From Limnobaculum allomyrinae (GTDB taxonomy: Bacteria; Pseudomonadota; Gammaproteobacteria; Enterobacterales; Enterobacteriaceae): a stretch of DNA of 64,000 nucleotides. Within the stretch, counting starts at the first letter, position 1. Every line of letters begins with the position of its first letter. The stretch is from positions 1-64,000 of the forward strand of contig NZ_JADRCR010000002.1 in NCBI RefSeq assembly GCF_016649425.1. Reading direction: 5' to 3'. The notes under the pieces were generated by a model. That model saw only the letters and a program-made list of their open reading frames with translations, made no database searches and was not told the DNA's origin. Shown piece after piece: positions 26,240 to 34,182 of this stretch. A program made the translations under genes and the position numbers.

Positions 26240-26611
26240 TTATTTATCATCATCTGGCGGGTAATTTTTTAATGCATTACTAAAAACACAACAAGCCACT
26301 AAGGAAATCAAAAATGCCACACTTGGATACCCACTTAAATCCTTATCTGAGTAAGCAAGAAAGAGCACACTGATTACCAGAGCAAAGAGAGCAATTCTGA
26401 ACCGGCCTAATATTCTGTTTCTTGTTATTTTTCTTATCAGCCTTTCTCTCTTTATTTGATTGTGCTCATCTTCACAATGTCGACACCATACCCGGCCAGC
26501 ACTAAGAAGACGGTCTTCACAGCGTGGGCAAACATCAGGTGCCGCATGTTCATGGTAATCACGCCCAGCCGCCCGATTATTATCCCCATAAATATTAAAA
26601 CCAGACATCAA
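26240..26611 (-). CDS. Zinc-ribbon membrane protein with N-terminal GDNNRAAGRDY motif
   Basis: About 123 residues. An N-terminal motif FNIYGDNNRAAGRDYHE comes first, then a zinc ribbon (CPRCEDRL...WCRHCE, four cysteines near residues 28-49), a basic stretch, and two hydrophobic helices (about 72-86 and 95-110). The same GxxNRxAGRxYxE peptide closes the neighbouring repressor. Function unknown. It is transcribed with, and 15 bases downstream of, the XRE gene. Confidence 0.6.
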   Translation of the reverse strand: MMSGFNIYGDNNRAAGRDYHEHAAPDVCPRCEDRLLSAGRVWCRHCEDEHNQIKRERLIRKITRNRILGRFRIALFALVISVLFLAYSDKDLSGYPSVAFLISLVACCVFSNALKNYPPDDDK

Positions 26612-26626
26612 TTACCTCCCTAAGCG

Positions 26627-27136
26627 CTATTTCTTCCGTTCGTTATAGTTTCTTCCCGCTACTCGGTTGCCACTACCAGAAACAGTAATGCCTGAGCCTC
26701 TATTTTCATTGGATTCTGGCTTGTAATCATCAGTGGTTTTATCTGCCATATCCACACTTAACAGCAATTGCATAACTTCCATCTTAGTTTTTAGGTCAGC
26801 GCATCGGAAACGCTGTATCAGCTCCCATTCATCCTTGTTGAGGCGGTATGTTGCAGGGGTATTCATGGTAAACAGCTCCTCATCTCGACTCTCATCGCCG
26901 TCATCTTCTTCTTCAAATTTATCCATAAGCTTTTTAAAAGTGCTCTTTTCGCCAGTAAGAACATATTGAACATCGACACCTACGCCAGATAGTGATGATA
27001 ACTGCACTGCGTTCGGTGAGGTATTTCCTTTTTCCCACTCAATAACAGTTCGCTTAGATACGCCTGATGCCTCAGCAAACTCTGGCTGGGTGAGTCTTAA
27101 ACGCTCGCGTTCATTTTTTAACCTATCACTTATCAT
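26627..27136 (-). CDS. XRE-family prophage repressor with C-terminal RHIM-like tail
   Basis: Helix-turn-helix regulator of 169 residues. MISDRLKNERERLRLTQPEF through SKRTVIEWEKGNTSPNAVQL is a classic lambda-repressor-type HTH, followed by GVDVQYVLTGEKS. An acidic linker (FEEEDDGDESRDEE) leads to a second helical part, and the last 20 residues read ITVSGSGNRVAGRNYNE. The ATG at 27136 is chosen because the longer frame has no family similarity upstream. It faces a short HTH gene across a 113-base operator region, the layout of a phage lysogeny switch. Confidence 0.78.
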   Translation of the reverse strand: MISDRLKNERERLRLTQPEFAEASGVSKRTVIEWEKGNTSPNAVQLSSLSGVGVDVQYVLTGEKSTFKKLMDKFEEEDDGDESRDEELFTMNTPATYRLNKDEWELIQRFRCADLKTKMEVMQLLLSVDMADKTTDDYKPESNENRGSGITVSGSGNRVAGRNYNERKK

Positions 27137-27249
27137 GATGTATTCTTCACTATTAACATTGACAGGTGCAGAAAACAGCACCATAATGGAAATCACATAT
27201 TCAGTGTAACAGCATTTAACACCGATTAAATAGACGGAGGTGAAGAAAC
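27137..27249. promoter_or_regulatory. Divergent operator/promoter region of the prophage switch
   Basis: The gap separates the leftward repressor from the rightward early genes. It contains an imperfect dyad GTGTAACAGCATTTAACAC (27204-27222; 6 of 9 pairs complementary) and a related TATTAACATTGACAGG half-site nearer the repressor. A GGAGG ribosome-binding site for the early gene is at 27236-27240. It is the expected location of repressor operators. Confidence 0.5.
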
Positions 27250-27450
27250 ATGTATGTGAGAACACAAAAACAGATTTCAGATGAGGTAAAAAACCGACTT
27301 AAATCTCAGGGATTAACTTTAAAGGCATTCGCTGAGGTAAATGGTTTTTTATATCGAGATGTTTCCGATGTTGTTCGGGGCGTTCGTCGGGGTTATTTCG
27401 GTAAGGGACGGGAAATAGCCAAGAAACTAGGTATGCCAGTTGAGGAATAG
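27250..27450 (+). CDS. Short HTH protein, Ner/Cro-like early regulator
   Basis: 66-residue basic protein (ISDEVKNRLKSQGLTLKAFA, then GFLYRDVSDVVRGVRRG) with the length and helix pattern of Ner/Cro-type DNA-binding proteins. It is the first gene of the rightward early operon opposite the XRE repressor. Start supported by GGAGG nine bases upstream. Its likely role is repression of the repressor or early promoter, by analogy. Confidence 0.65.
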   Translation: MYVRTQKQISDEVKNRLKSQGLTLKAFAEVNGFLYRDVSDVVRGVRRGYFGKGREIAKKLGMPVEE

Positions 27451-27459
27451 GGTTCCGTT

Positions 27460-27753
27460 ATGAAAACAACTTCAACATCAGGTTCTCGCATTCTGAAGGT
27501 ATTAAAAGCCGTTAAGGGTTACACCCTGACAGGCATTTCAAACAGTGCAATAGCAGAAGGTATTGATGATTCTCCATCTAATGTGAGCCGGGCCTTGAGT
27601 GTGCTGATTGAGGAAGGCCTAGTCATCAAACTTGATAATGGTCTATTTGCTCACAGTATCGAAATGCTACGAATAGCACAGGCTCATGTTCAGCATATTA
27701 ACAATATACAGGATCGTATTACTGAGACTCATCAACGGATTTTTTCCAAATGA
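27460..27753 (+). CDS. Winged-helix DNA-binding protein of the prophage early operon
   Basis: 97 residues with a winged-helix pattern: SRILKVLKAVKGYTLTGISN, then SPSNVSRALSVLIEEGLVIK as the recognition helix and wing, resembling IclR/MarR-type N-terminal domains. The C-terminal third is helical. It lies nine bases after the Ner-like gene, and its stop overlaps a following ATG. Similar small regulators occur in the early regions of transposable (Mu-like) phages. Confidence 0.65.
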   Translation: MKTTSTSGSRILKVLKAVKGYTLTGISNSAIAEGIDDSPSNVSRALSVLIEEGLVIKLDNGLFAHSIEMLRIAQAHVQHINNIQDRITETHQRIFSK

Positions 27754-27767
27754 ACAAGGTGAAATAT

Positions 27768-28031
27768 ATGAACTTTAAACAAGAAAATTACGATGAGTTA
27801 ATGCGGCAAATCGGCGCGCTTCAAGCATTAATTGAAATGGGCATGATTGATCACCTTATTGCAGCTACTTCTATTCTTCAAAAGGGAGGATTAGGTGATT
27901 TTGCCACTTTATCTAAAGTAACTGGTGTGAGTGAACATGAGGCTCGTTCCTTTGACATTTTAATCAAAGGTGCAGCTCTGTTAGTCCAGCAAGGCTGGCC
28001 AGTCAAATCAAGTAAAGGAGAGGTACGTTAA
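27768..28031 (+). CDS. Small helical prophage protein
   Basis: About 87 residues (MNFKQENYDELMRQIGALQA), helical, no domain that I recognise. Two starts are possible: 27750, which overlaps the previous stop as ATGA, and 27768, which has AAGGTGA at ideal spacing; the latter is preferred. It lies two bases before the DUF3102-type gene and belongs to the same early operon. Confidence 0.55.
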   Translation: MNFKQENYDELMRQIGALQALIEMGMIDHLIAATSILQKGGLGDFATLSKVTGVSEHEARSFDILIKGAALLVQQGWPVKSSKGEVR

Positions 28032-28033
28032 TC

Positions 28034-28705
28034 ATGGCCAGAACACCTAACCCAAAAAATGAACCTATTGAATTAGTTCAATTACCTGAACAGCAAATAA
28101 TAGAAAATCAAAATGTTGTATCTATGCATAGTTCGGTGCTTTCTATTCAGTTCGATAATGGGTTGCCTTATGAACGTGAGCGAGTGGTAAATGAAGCCCG
28201 TTTTTTTGCAGCACAAAGTGCCGAATCTATGTTGGAGTTTGGTAAGAGATTGATATTAATTAAAGAAAATGAACCTCAAGGGGAATTTCATCATATTCTT
28301 AAAAGTCGTCTTAATTTGGTGCCACGTACTGCACAGTTAATGATGCAAGCGGCAATTAAATACCTCTCTCCCAAATTGCAGTCTAACGCGCAAGCGCTTT
28401 CGCACTTAGGCAAAACTAAACTTTTTGAATTAATGACGGAAGACGATGAAATATTGGCTGAATTAGCAGATGGAGGAACTGTTGCTAGTCGCTTGTTTCA
28501 TGGCGTGCCAAAGGTCATCTATTGGGATAAAGGCTCAGCGAACACCGCAAGCGCCATTAAAAATTTGCTCGATCACCTTGAAGTGACCTATTTAGAGCAT
28601 GAAGCCGGTAACGCACGGGCCAAAGGCGGCGTTGAGAACGCTAATAACATCATTGAAACTCAGTTTGAAATACGAGCGTGCACTCTTACCGGAGGACTCC
28701 GGTAA
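28034..28705 (+). pseudogene. DUF3102 gene fused in frame to a MuA-type transposase core fragment
   Basis: A chimera of 223 codons. Residues ~45-155 are a DUF3102 protein (VVNEARFFAAQSAESMLEFG, LNLVPRTAQLMMQAA, LAELADGGTV). From about residue 157 the sequence switches to the catalytic core of a Mu-type DDE transposase. YWDKGSANTASAIKNLL holds the second catalytic Asp, and EAGNARAKGGVENANNIIE holds the catalytic Glu. The first Asp and everything before it are missing. After IETQFEIR (near 28670) the frame runs into foreign sequence and stops. Two deletions are needed to explain this ORF. Not expected to transpose. Confidence 0.75.
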
Positions 28706-29210
28706 ACAAGTCGGGCGTATTGTTGACCGTTTTGCGCTCTTGGCCGTCGCCGGAGAAATGGCAACGGATGCGGGTATTACCGGTTGGCGAACTGGGGACG
28801 CTTATAATGCGGCTAAAACGTGTCTGGCCGCGTGGTTAAAAGACCGGGGACACGCAGCCAATCAGGAAGAGGCGGATGCACTGGATAAAGTACGGCGCTT
28901 TATGACGGCGAACCAATACACCCGTTTTGCCGACTGGGATGATGAAAAGAACCGCCCGGCTAATATGGTGGGTTATCGTCGGGTTGTCCGGGGAAGTAAT
29001 GCCACGGAAGCCGTGACCACCTTCTATGTGTTATCCAGTGGCTGGAAGGAGATTTGCGGTACATCGGACATGATCAAAGCGGCAAAGTTATGCCGTGATG
29101 AAGGGTGGCTGGATACCGACACCGGCAGCCCGAAAAACCAGAAGGCCATACGCCTGCCAGAAATAGGGGTTAAAAAAGTGTATGTCTTCAATAGTACCGT
29201 TATTGGATAA
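28670..29210 (+). pseudogene. C-terminal fragment of a DUF927-type phage/plasmid primase-helicase
   Basis: From about 28673, in another frame than the MuA fragment, the sequence reads YERALLPEDSGKQVGRIVDR, then FALLAVAGEMATDAGITGW and a wing-like end with FYVLSSGWKEICG and KKVYVFNS. This is the C-terminal part of DUF927-type replication proteins carried by satellite prophages and integrative elements. The ORF call beginning at 28599 includes junk from the overlapping transposase region. The ATPase portion is lost. It is followed by the GTAAC repeat cluster often expected near a replication gene of this sort. Confidence 0.7.
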
Positions 29211-29235
29211 AGCCTCACGTATACTATATTTATAG

Positions 29236-29441
29236 GGTAACAGAGGTAACAGGGGTAACATGATTGTTTTATATAATATTATTTTGTTACCCCGTTATAC
29301 ATTGACGGGGTAACATGGGTAACGTGATTAAAATCAAAGAATTACATTTTATTGTTACCCTTGTAACCCCGAAGTTATATTAAAGGGTAACGTAATTTCA
29401 CTTCATATTTCAAAGATGTAACCCCTGTTACCTCAGTTACC
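29236..29441. repeat. Nested inverted repeats built from GGTAAC units (iteron-like cluster)
   Basis: The outer arms, 29236-29260 and 29417-29441, are inverted copies identical at 23 of 25 positions. Inside are two further perfect inverted repeats: TGTTACCCCGT (29285-29295) / ACGGGGTAACA (29305-29315) and GTTACCCTT (29354-29362) / AAGGGTAAC (29383-29391). The unit GGTAACA repeats every nine bases at 29236, 29245 and 29254, and again at 29309 and 29318. The cluster lies just after the DUF927 fragment. It could be a replication origin or protein-binding array of the satellite element. Confidence 0.8.
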
Positions 29442-29460
29442 CCTAAAAAACATATAAAGA

Positions 29461-30372
29461 TATTTATAAAAGAAGTCTCTTTATTTGACAATTACACCGT
29501 TATTTTTGTTAATCAATAAGATAGTTAACATACGATACTTATCCCTGTCTGTATTCATAGCGGCGTAATTCAAATTACAGCAATAAGAACCAGAACAGTA
29601 AAAAGCCGATATGAACCGCTTATCGCAAAATGAATATGGTCATAAATATCTATCCTTCAGCAAAGTGGTGCCACATAGCTATATCTGACCACGTTGGCCA
29701 ACATCGGTATGGCCTTCTGGCACTACAGACATATATGACTATGCTTAAAATCCATCACCAGACGGCCTGAGCGCCGGTCTTATTTTCGCTATTCCCCGTA
29801 TCACTCCTGTTAGCCCATCATGATGGCGGCGCGTTTGCATGGCTAGGATTACGCGTAAAGTAATCCTTTCGTCACGTAATCCGCACTACACCGCACCCGC
29901 CTGCACGCTTTGTGTCGTAATTTATTTTCAGTTTTAAAATATTGCAAACCGACAGGCCAGAACGCGCCGGTATTGGGTTCCGGTACAAATAAGCAAACTG
30001 AAATCAATAAAACGTTTTTCAGTTAATTTCAGTTTTTGTGAATCATTCAGGAATTGAGGAGATGTATAACCAATTAATATATAATGATTTTTTAAATTTT
30101 ACGTGAAAAAAAGTTATTGAGTGTGCCTAAAAAAGGAATGCTTTAAAAATAGAAAAACCAATATTGACGGGGCCTGTAGCGCTATCGACCTGAAACTGAA
30201 AACTGAAATAATTCACAACAAGAACGCCACTGATCTTATTCTTGGCTGGCGACTTTTTTATAGTCCTTTGGGAGCTGCCTTAACCTCAATCAAAAGTCAT
30301 TAATAAATGGTTTTTACATTACAGGGCGATATACTGACTTAACAGAACAATAACGAACGGGAAAACGACAAA
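29461..30372. other. Gene-free stretch of decayed mobile DNA
   Basis: No ORF here has support from domain content or a ribosome-binding site. Visible structure is limited to a dyad GGATTAC/GTAATCC (29846-29866) and a pair AACTGAAA (29996-30003)/TTTCAGTT (30017-30024). The DNA between the replication fragment and the Ogr/Delta gene probably once held satellite-phage genes. I found no integrase and no copy of the tRNA 3' end. Confidence 0.5.
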
Positions 30373-30639
30373 ATGAGTAAACATATTGGAATATGCCCTG
30401 ATTGTGCAGGAAGACTCATAATGGCAAAAACGCACCGTATTACTGCGCAGGTAGCAACGGTTTACTACCATTGCCAGAATGATGATTGTGGTTCACGTCT
30501 TGTCTATGACTTAACCTATTCTCACCATACACGACCAAGTGCACTTACATTGCCTGCCGAAGTGATCCGGGCTTTTGATTGTATTCCTCCAGAAAAACGT
30601 AGGGAAGTAGCGGAGATGTTACTCAATCAAAATAGGTAG
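30373..30639 (+). CDS. Ogr/Delta-like zinc-finger late transcription activator
   Basis: 88-residue protein of the P2 Ogr / P4 Delta family, which binds late promoters of P2-like phages and contacts RNA polymerase. The zinc-binding cysteines are visible as CPDC near residue 8, and a CQNDDC pair further on. A helical tail (LPAEVIRAFDCIPPEKRREV) follows. It points to a P2/P4-type element beside the tRNA gene. It is intact, but its target late genes in this island are incomplete. Confidence 0.82.
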   Translation: MSKHIGICPDCAGRLIMAKTHRITAQVATVYYHCQNDDCGSRLVYDLTYSHHTRPSALTLPAEVIRAFDCIPPEKRREVAEMLLNQNR

Positions 30640-30800
30640 TAATTTTATAACGACAATTACTAAGGTAGTTTTTACATATTATCTAATGCCGTACCATAGT
30701 ATCTGGTGAATGACTCCAGAAGATATTTATTACCCTCCATTATATTAACTCACTTAAGTTCTCTGATATTCCTTGATGACAGAATCCTTTAGGTATCCTA

Positions 30801-30837
30801 AAAAACTAAAGGAGTTACGCTATTAACGTAACTCCTT
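30801..30837 (-). terminator. Intrinsic terminator of tRNA-Ile(CAU)
   Basis: A perfect 11-bp stem AAGGAGTTACG / CGTAACTCCTT (30809-30837, 7-base loop) is followed on the minus strand by TTAGTTTTTTAGG. It lies nine bases beyond the tRNA 3' end, correct for terminating the leftward tRNA transcript. Confidence 0.85.
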
Positions 30838-30845
30838 GATAAATT

Positions 30846-30921
30846 TGGTGGCCCCTCCCCGGTTTGAACGGGGGACCAAGCGATTATGAGTCGCCTGCTC
30901 TAACCACTGAGCTAAGGGGCC
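30846..30921 (-). tRNA. ileX: tRNA-Ile with CAU anticodon (ileX)
   Basis: 76 bases on the minus strand with encoded CCA. The acceptor arms GGCCCC/GGGGCC pair perfectly, with D-arm AGCTCAGTGGTTAGAGC and T-loop GTTCAAAC. The anticodon CAT is at 30886-30888. The sequence closely matches E. coli ileX, an isoleucine tRNA whose C34 is converted to lysidine by TilS to read AUA; without that modification it would read as Met. ileX lies near rpoD in E. coli as well. It is the likely integration target of the mobile element on its 3' side. Confidence 0.95.
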
Positions 30922-31171
30922 AAGTGGCGGCGATTATACGGTAAACATTATTGTTTAGTCCATAGTTACGTGGTGTGAACGTTGGTTTTATGCACAGTTG
31001 TAGGGCATAGCGCTTGTAATAGGAAGTCTGTATTCGATATCAAATAGATTAGCGGTATTTGACAGTCTGAACAGAATTAGGCATGGTCTGTGTACTTAGG
31101 GAGAAATAGCACACCGTCAGGTGTGTCAGACGCCATCTGATTAATCAGAGCATGAACAGGACGATGTGATA

Positions 31172-31915
31172 ATGATATCTAAAATAGGTCGTATATTATT
31201 CTATTCAATCATTAGCTTAAGTTGCACTGCCAGTATTGCTAATGATGCGCTTTCCATACCTAAAGACAGTCAGTGGAAATACCTCACCACCAATGTGAAT
31301 GGGAAATATTCTATTCGTATGGACTACATCATTGCACCCCGGCATCCACTTTATCCACCGGACTGGGCTCAGGTATGGCTTAAAGAAGAGGTATTAGATT
31401 GTACTGATTTGACCTGCGGTTCAATCACTCGCCATATTGTTGATTGTGTCTATCGACCTAAGGGCTTCGTACAAGAACAACGCTATGATTATGATATTCA
31501 TGGTAAGCGTATTTTTACCGATTCAGGACAAAAGCCGTTTAAAGATTATTCCGATTACCCCTCCTTTATCAAATTGTACGATACGGCATGTGCAGAAACT
31601 GCTGACGCGCGGAGCAAGTCCGCTGCTGAAAAGAAAGCAAGAGAAGATAAATCGGCGGCTAAAAAAGCTAAAGAACTTGCGAAAAAATCACCCTACGATC
31701 GTAGCTTACCGTTGACATATAATCCGGATGGAACCGGTGGCCCATTAGCGAATGAAGCCTATATTTTATTTGAAGATGGTCGTCAGGTTGCCCGTGGTGT
31801 AAGTGATAAGAATGGCAATATTCCCTACAAATTAAATAAAAATTCAACTTATATCATTCAATTCGCATATGGGAAATTTACGTTAGATCCGGTACGTAAA
31901 ACACGGCGTAAATAA
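31172..31915 (+). CDS. Secreted protein with Rhs/VgrG-like C-terminal module
   Basis: About 247 residues with a signal peptide (SIISLSCTASIANDALS). A globular part has two cysteine pairs (DCTDLTCGS and later CVYRP, CAETA). A Lys/Ala-rich helix follows (AEKKAREDKSAAKKAKELAK). The C-terminal domain, with GGPLANEAYILFEDGRQVAR and VSDKNGNIPY, resembles the tail module found at the end of VgrG and Rhs proteins and effector adaptors. Function unknown; export is likely. GTG at 31166 is an alternative start with a closer AGG. A bidirectional terminator separates it from the convergent Sel1 pair. Confidence 0.6.
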   Translation: MISKIGRILFYSIISLSCTASIANDALSIPKDSQWKYLTTNVNGKYSIRMDYIIAPRHPLYPPDWAQVWLKEEVLDCTDLTCGSITRHIVDCVYRPKGFVQEQRYDYDIHGKRIFTDSGQKPFKDYSDYPSFIKLYDTACAETADARSKSAAEKKAREDKSAAKKAKELAKKSPYDRSLPLTYNPDGTGGPLANEAYILFEDGRQVARGVSDKNGNIPYKLNKNSTYIIQFAYGKFTLDPVRKTRRK

Positions 31916-31916
31916 T

Positions 31917-31946
31917 AATGTTGGGGGAATCGATTCCCCCAACATT
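31917..31946. terminator. Bidirectional terminator, 30-base palindrome
   Basis: AATGTTGGGGGAATC and GATTCCCCCAACATT form a perfect palindrome exactly between two convergent genes, two bases after one stop and ten before the other. Confidence 0.8.
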
Positions 31947-31955
31947 TCATCTGTA

Positions 31956-33017
31956 TCATTTCTGATTTAGTATCTGTTCTAAACGCGGGATGGTGTAGTC
32001 CTCACGATAGTACTCAGCATCACTGTCTGATAACGCTAAACTAATATCGCCATTCCAGGCTGGTAAGCGGGTTGGCGGTAATGGTAATACACGATTTAAA
32101 TTGGTGAATTGCCATAACAAACTTGCTTTCTTTTCCGGATTACGCCCCATACTCTTGCGATAAGGATCCGAATAGAAACGTATCGGATCTATTGCCTGCC
32201 GAAATTGAGCCACCCGTTTTAAGAACGCCGGTGAGAGGTAATCTTTGCCCATTGCCTGCTTATAATCATCGTTAAACTGTACAAATTCACTAAAGGATGC
32301 GTAGTAACCCGCTTGTGCTGAACGATGTAAATATAAAAAGGCTTGATCCCAATCAGTCTGACTCTTTGCCTTTATATTTTGAGCCAGAGCCAGCAAGTTA
32401 AGTGCCCGACCCGATCCATTTTGAGCGGCACAGGCAATGTACTGCTGCGCTTGTGTGGCGTTTTTATTGGTTAATCGTAAATTAGCCATATACATCAAGG
32501 CAGAGGAGTTGCCCATTTGCACTGACTGATACATATAGGCGGAGGCCGGACTGGGTGAAGTAGTATATTCCTCCAGCGCTCTGTTACGCCAAAGAGCCAT
32601 ATAATAGAAAGAGGCCGCAACTTGCTGCTGCATCAGTTCGTTAATATAAGTGCGGGATTGTTTTGGATTATATTCGGTGTATTCAATAACGCCATGTTTT
32701 TTAACAGGTTTGATAAGATGCAGTTCAGCCATCAGTAATTTGGCTCGCCAATCACCCATTTTCGCGGCTTTGGTGCCCAAAGCATACATGTGAGGATAGA
32801 GACCAGTCTCCTTTTCTCCCCATAGTTTATGAGCAATTTGGTAGTATTTTTCTGCTTCTCTTACCGTGGGTAATGGTACTTCGGTGGTGCAGACTGAAGG
32901 CGGTTGGTTTACCACATCAACCGCCGGATAAGTTCGTTGAATATCGAATTGAGGCGCAGCGAACGCGGTATTAACCAATAAAAATAGCGGTATTATCTTA
33001 GCAATATTTTTCATCAT
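31956..33017 (-). CDS. Secreted Sel1-repeat protein (DUF6396-like), downstream paralogue
   Basis: 353 residues with a signal peptide (LFLLVNTAFAAPQFD). Helical Sel1-type units are visible (YALGTKAAKMGDWRAKLLMA, then ASAYMYQSVQMGNSSALMYM and AQAGYYASFSEF). The C-terminus ends LPAWNGDISLALSDSDAEYY, a feature that I associate with DUF6396-type Sel1 proteins. A Cys near residue 43 and others could form disulphides in the periplasm. It overlaps the neighbouring paralogue by four bases (ATGA). Sel1 proteins of this sort act as protein-binding scaffolds; some are immunity proteins, but nothing here proves that. Confidence 0.65.
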   Translation of the reverse strand: MMKNIAKIIPLFLLVNTAFAAPQFDIQRTYPAVDVVNQPPSVCTTEVPLPTVREAEKYYQIAHKLWGEKETGLYPHMYALGTKAAKMGDWRAKLLMAELHLIKPVKKHGVIEYTEYNPKQSRTYINELMQQQVAASFYYMALWRNRALEEYTTSPSPASAYMYQSVQMGNSSALMYMANLRLTNKNATQAQQYIACAAQNGSGRALNLLALAQNIKAKSQTDWDQAFLYLHRSAQAGYYASFSEFVQFNDDYKQAMGKDYLSPAFLKRVAQFRQAIDPIRFYSDPYRKSMGRNPEKKASLLWQFTNLNRVLPLPPTRLPAWNGDISLALSDSDAEYYREDYTIPRLEQILNQK

Positions 33018-34078
33018 AGTAGGCCATCAATCAGTATTTCTTTCACTAAACGATCATAGTGGTAGTCGGTTCGATATTCTTTGGCATCTTCAGCCGAAAG
33101 CAGAACTGAAAAATCACCGTTCCAGGCTGGGAGCTTTGCTGGTGGGGGGAAAGGAAGTACTTTATCTAAATTGGGTAGTTTATAACTGGTATTACCTTTC
33201 ACACGGAAAGGCAGGCCTCTGCGTTTACGGTCAGGATCATCATGGTGGAATCCCGGTCGAGTCATAATCCAAAGTTTATCTGAACGTTTGGCGTATTCTT
33301 TATTTGGCGCGGCAAAACTCTCTCCAAAAAGAATTTGGTAGTGACGGTCGAGCGATGAGAAACCATGTAAACCATCACTATCACCCGCTACTGCACTCAG
33401 GTAGTTATAGCGAAAAGCCTCTTTCCAACTCTCTTTATTCATGCCCGAATTGATACTGATTGACATTGATCTGTCCTGAGCTGCTATCCCATGGCCATAT
33501 TTAATTCCACATTGAATAAGCTTTTCTGCGCTTTGGTAACGTTTCACATTTCTGAATATGTTGGCGACATCGACCATTCCTCTGGGGTCGCCCCGGCGTG
33601 CGGATTCATAAAGATAGGCAGACGCCGGGCTGGGAGCATTATCAAAATCATCACCGCCTCGTTGGCGGTATTGGCTCATAAGATAAAATGCCCCAGGAAT
33701 GTCCTGTTCCATCAGTTCATCCAGATAAATCCTCGCCTGCTTGGGATTTAGCCGATTGTAGGACGTTGTCATATACAGCTCGGCCATAAATAGCTTGGCA
33801 CGCCAGTGACCTAAATCAGCAGCTTTTTTCCCCAGGGTGAACATATGCGTAAAATAATTACCGTCCTGCTGTCCGGCAATTTTTTTAGCGGCACGATAAT
33901 AAATGTCGGCGCGAGGATCGCTAATTAATGCGGGAAGATGACTTTCCGGGTCGACACAGTTGGGTTCAGATACGGTTAAAAAATTAACCCGGGGAAGGCT
34001 TTTATTAATATCAATGGCATGAACAGTGATTGAACCTGTGCTTAATGCCAATAATAAACAGAGTGTATATGTTCTCAA
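33014..34078 (-). CDS. Secreted Sel1-repeat protein (DUF6396-like), upstream paralogue
   Basis: 354 residues, clearly a diverged duplicate of the next gene. It shares a signal peptide (LLLALSTGSITVHAID), the HMFTLGKKAADLGHWRAKLF segment, ASAYLYESARRGDPRGM, and the end LPAWNGDFSVLLSAEDAKEY. It is the first gene of a two-gene operon transcribed toward the secreted Rhs/VgrG-tail protein. Function unknown. Its role is probably shared with the paralogue, perhaps with a broadened target range. Confidence 0.65.
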   Translation of the reverse strand: MRTYTLCLLLALSTGSITVHAIDINKSLPRVNFLTVSEPNCVDPESHLPALISDPRADIYYRAAKKIAGQQDGNYFTHMFTLGKKAADLGHWRAKLFMAELYMTTSYNRLNPKQARIYLDELMEQDIPGAFYLMSQYRQRGGDDFDNAPSPASAYLYESARRGDPRGMVDVANIFRNVKRYQSAEKLIQCGIKYGHGIAAQDRSMSISINSGMNKESWKEAFRYNYLSAVAGDSDGLHGFSSLDRHYQILFGESFAAPNKEYAKRSDKLWIMTRPGFHHDDPDRKRRGLPFRVKGNTSYKLPNLDKVLPFPPPAKLPAWNGDFSVLLSAEDAKEYRTDYHYDRLVKEILIDGLL

Positions 34079-34182
34079 TGCTCTTCCTTAATAGAGATCA
34101 ATCCATTTTAAGGAGGATAATAGAAACCAGTTATTTATTAAACACACTCTGTTTTTTAGCATCAACAATGATAAGTCTGTCA

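Noticed and set aside
29236-29441. CRISPR array
   Set aside because: The units are only 6-9 bases, alternate in orientation and have no spacers of constant length. They form inverted rather than direct repeats, and no cas genes are near.
30121-30303. 60-codon ORF before the Ogr/Delta gene
   Set aside because: It starts without an ATG, has no ribosome-binding site and reads like random translation of decayed DNA.
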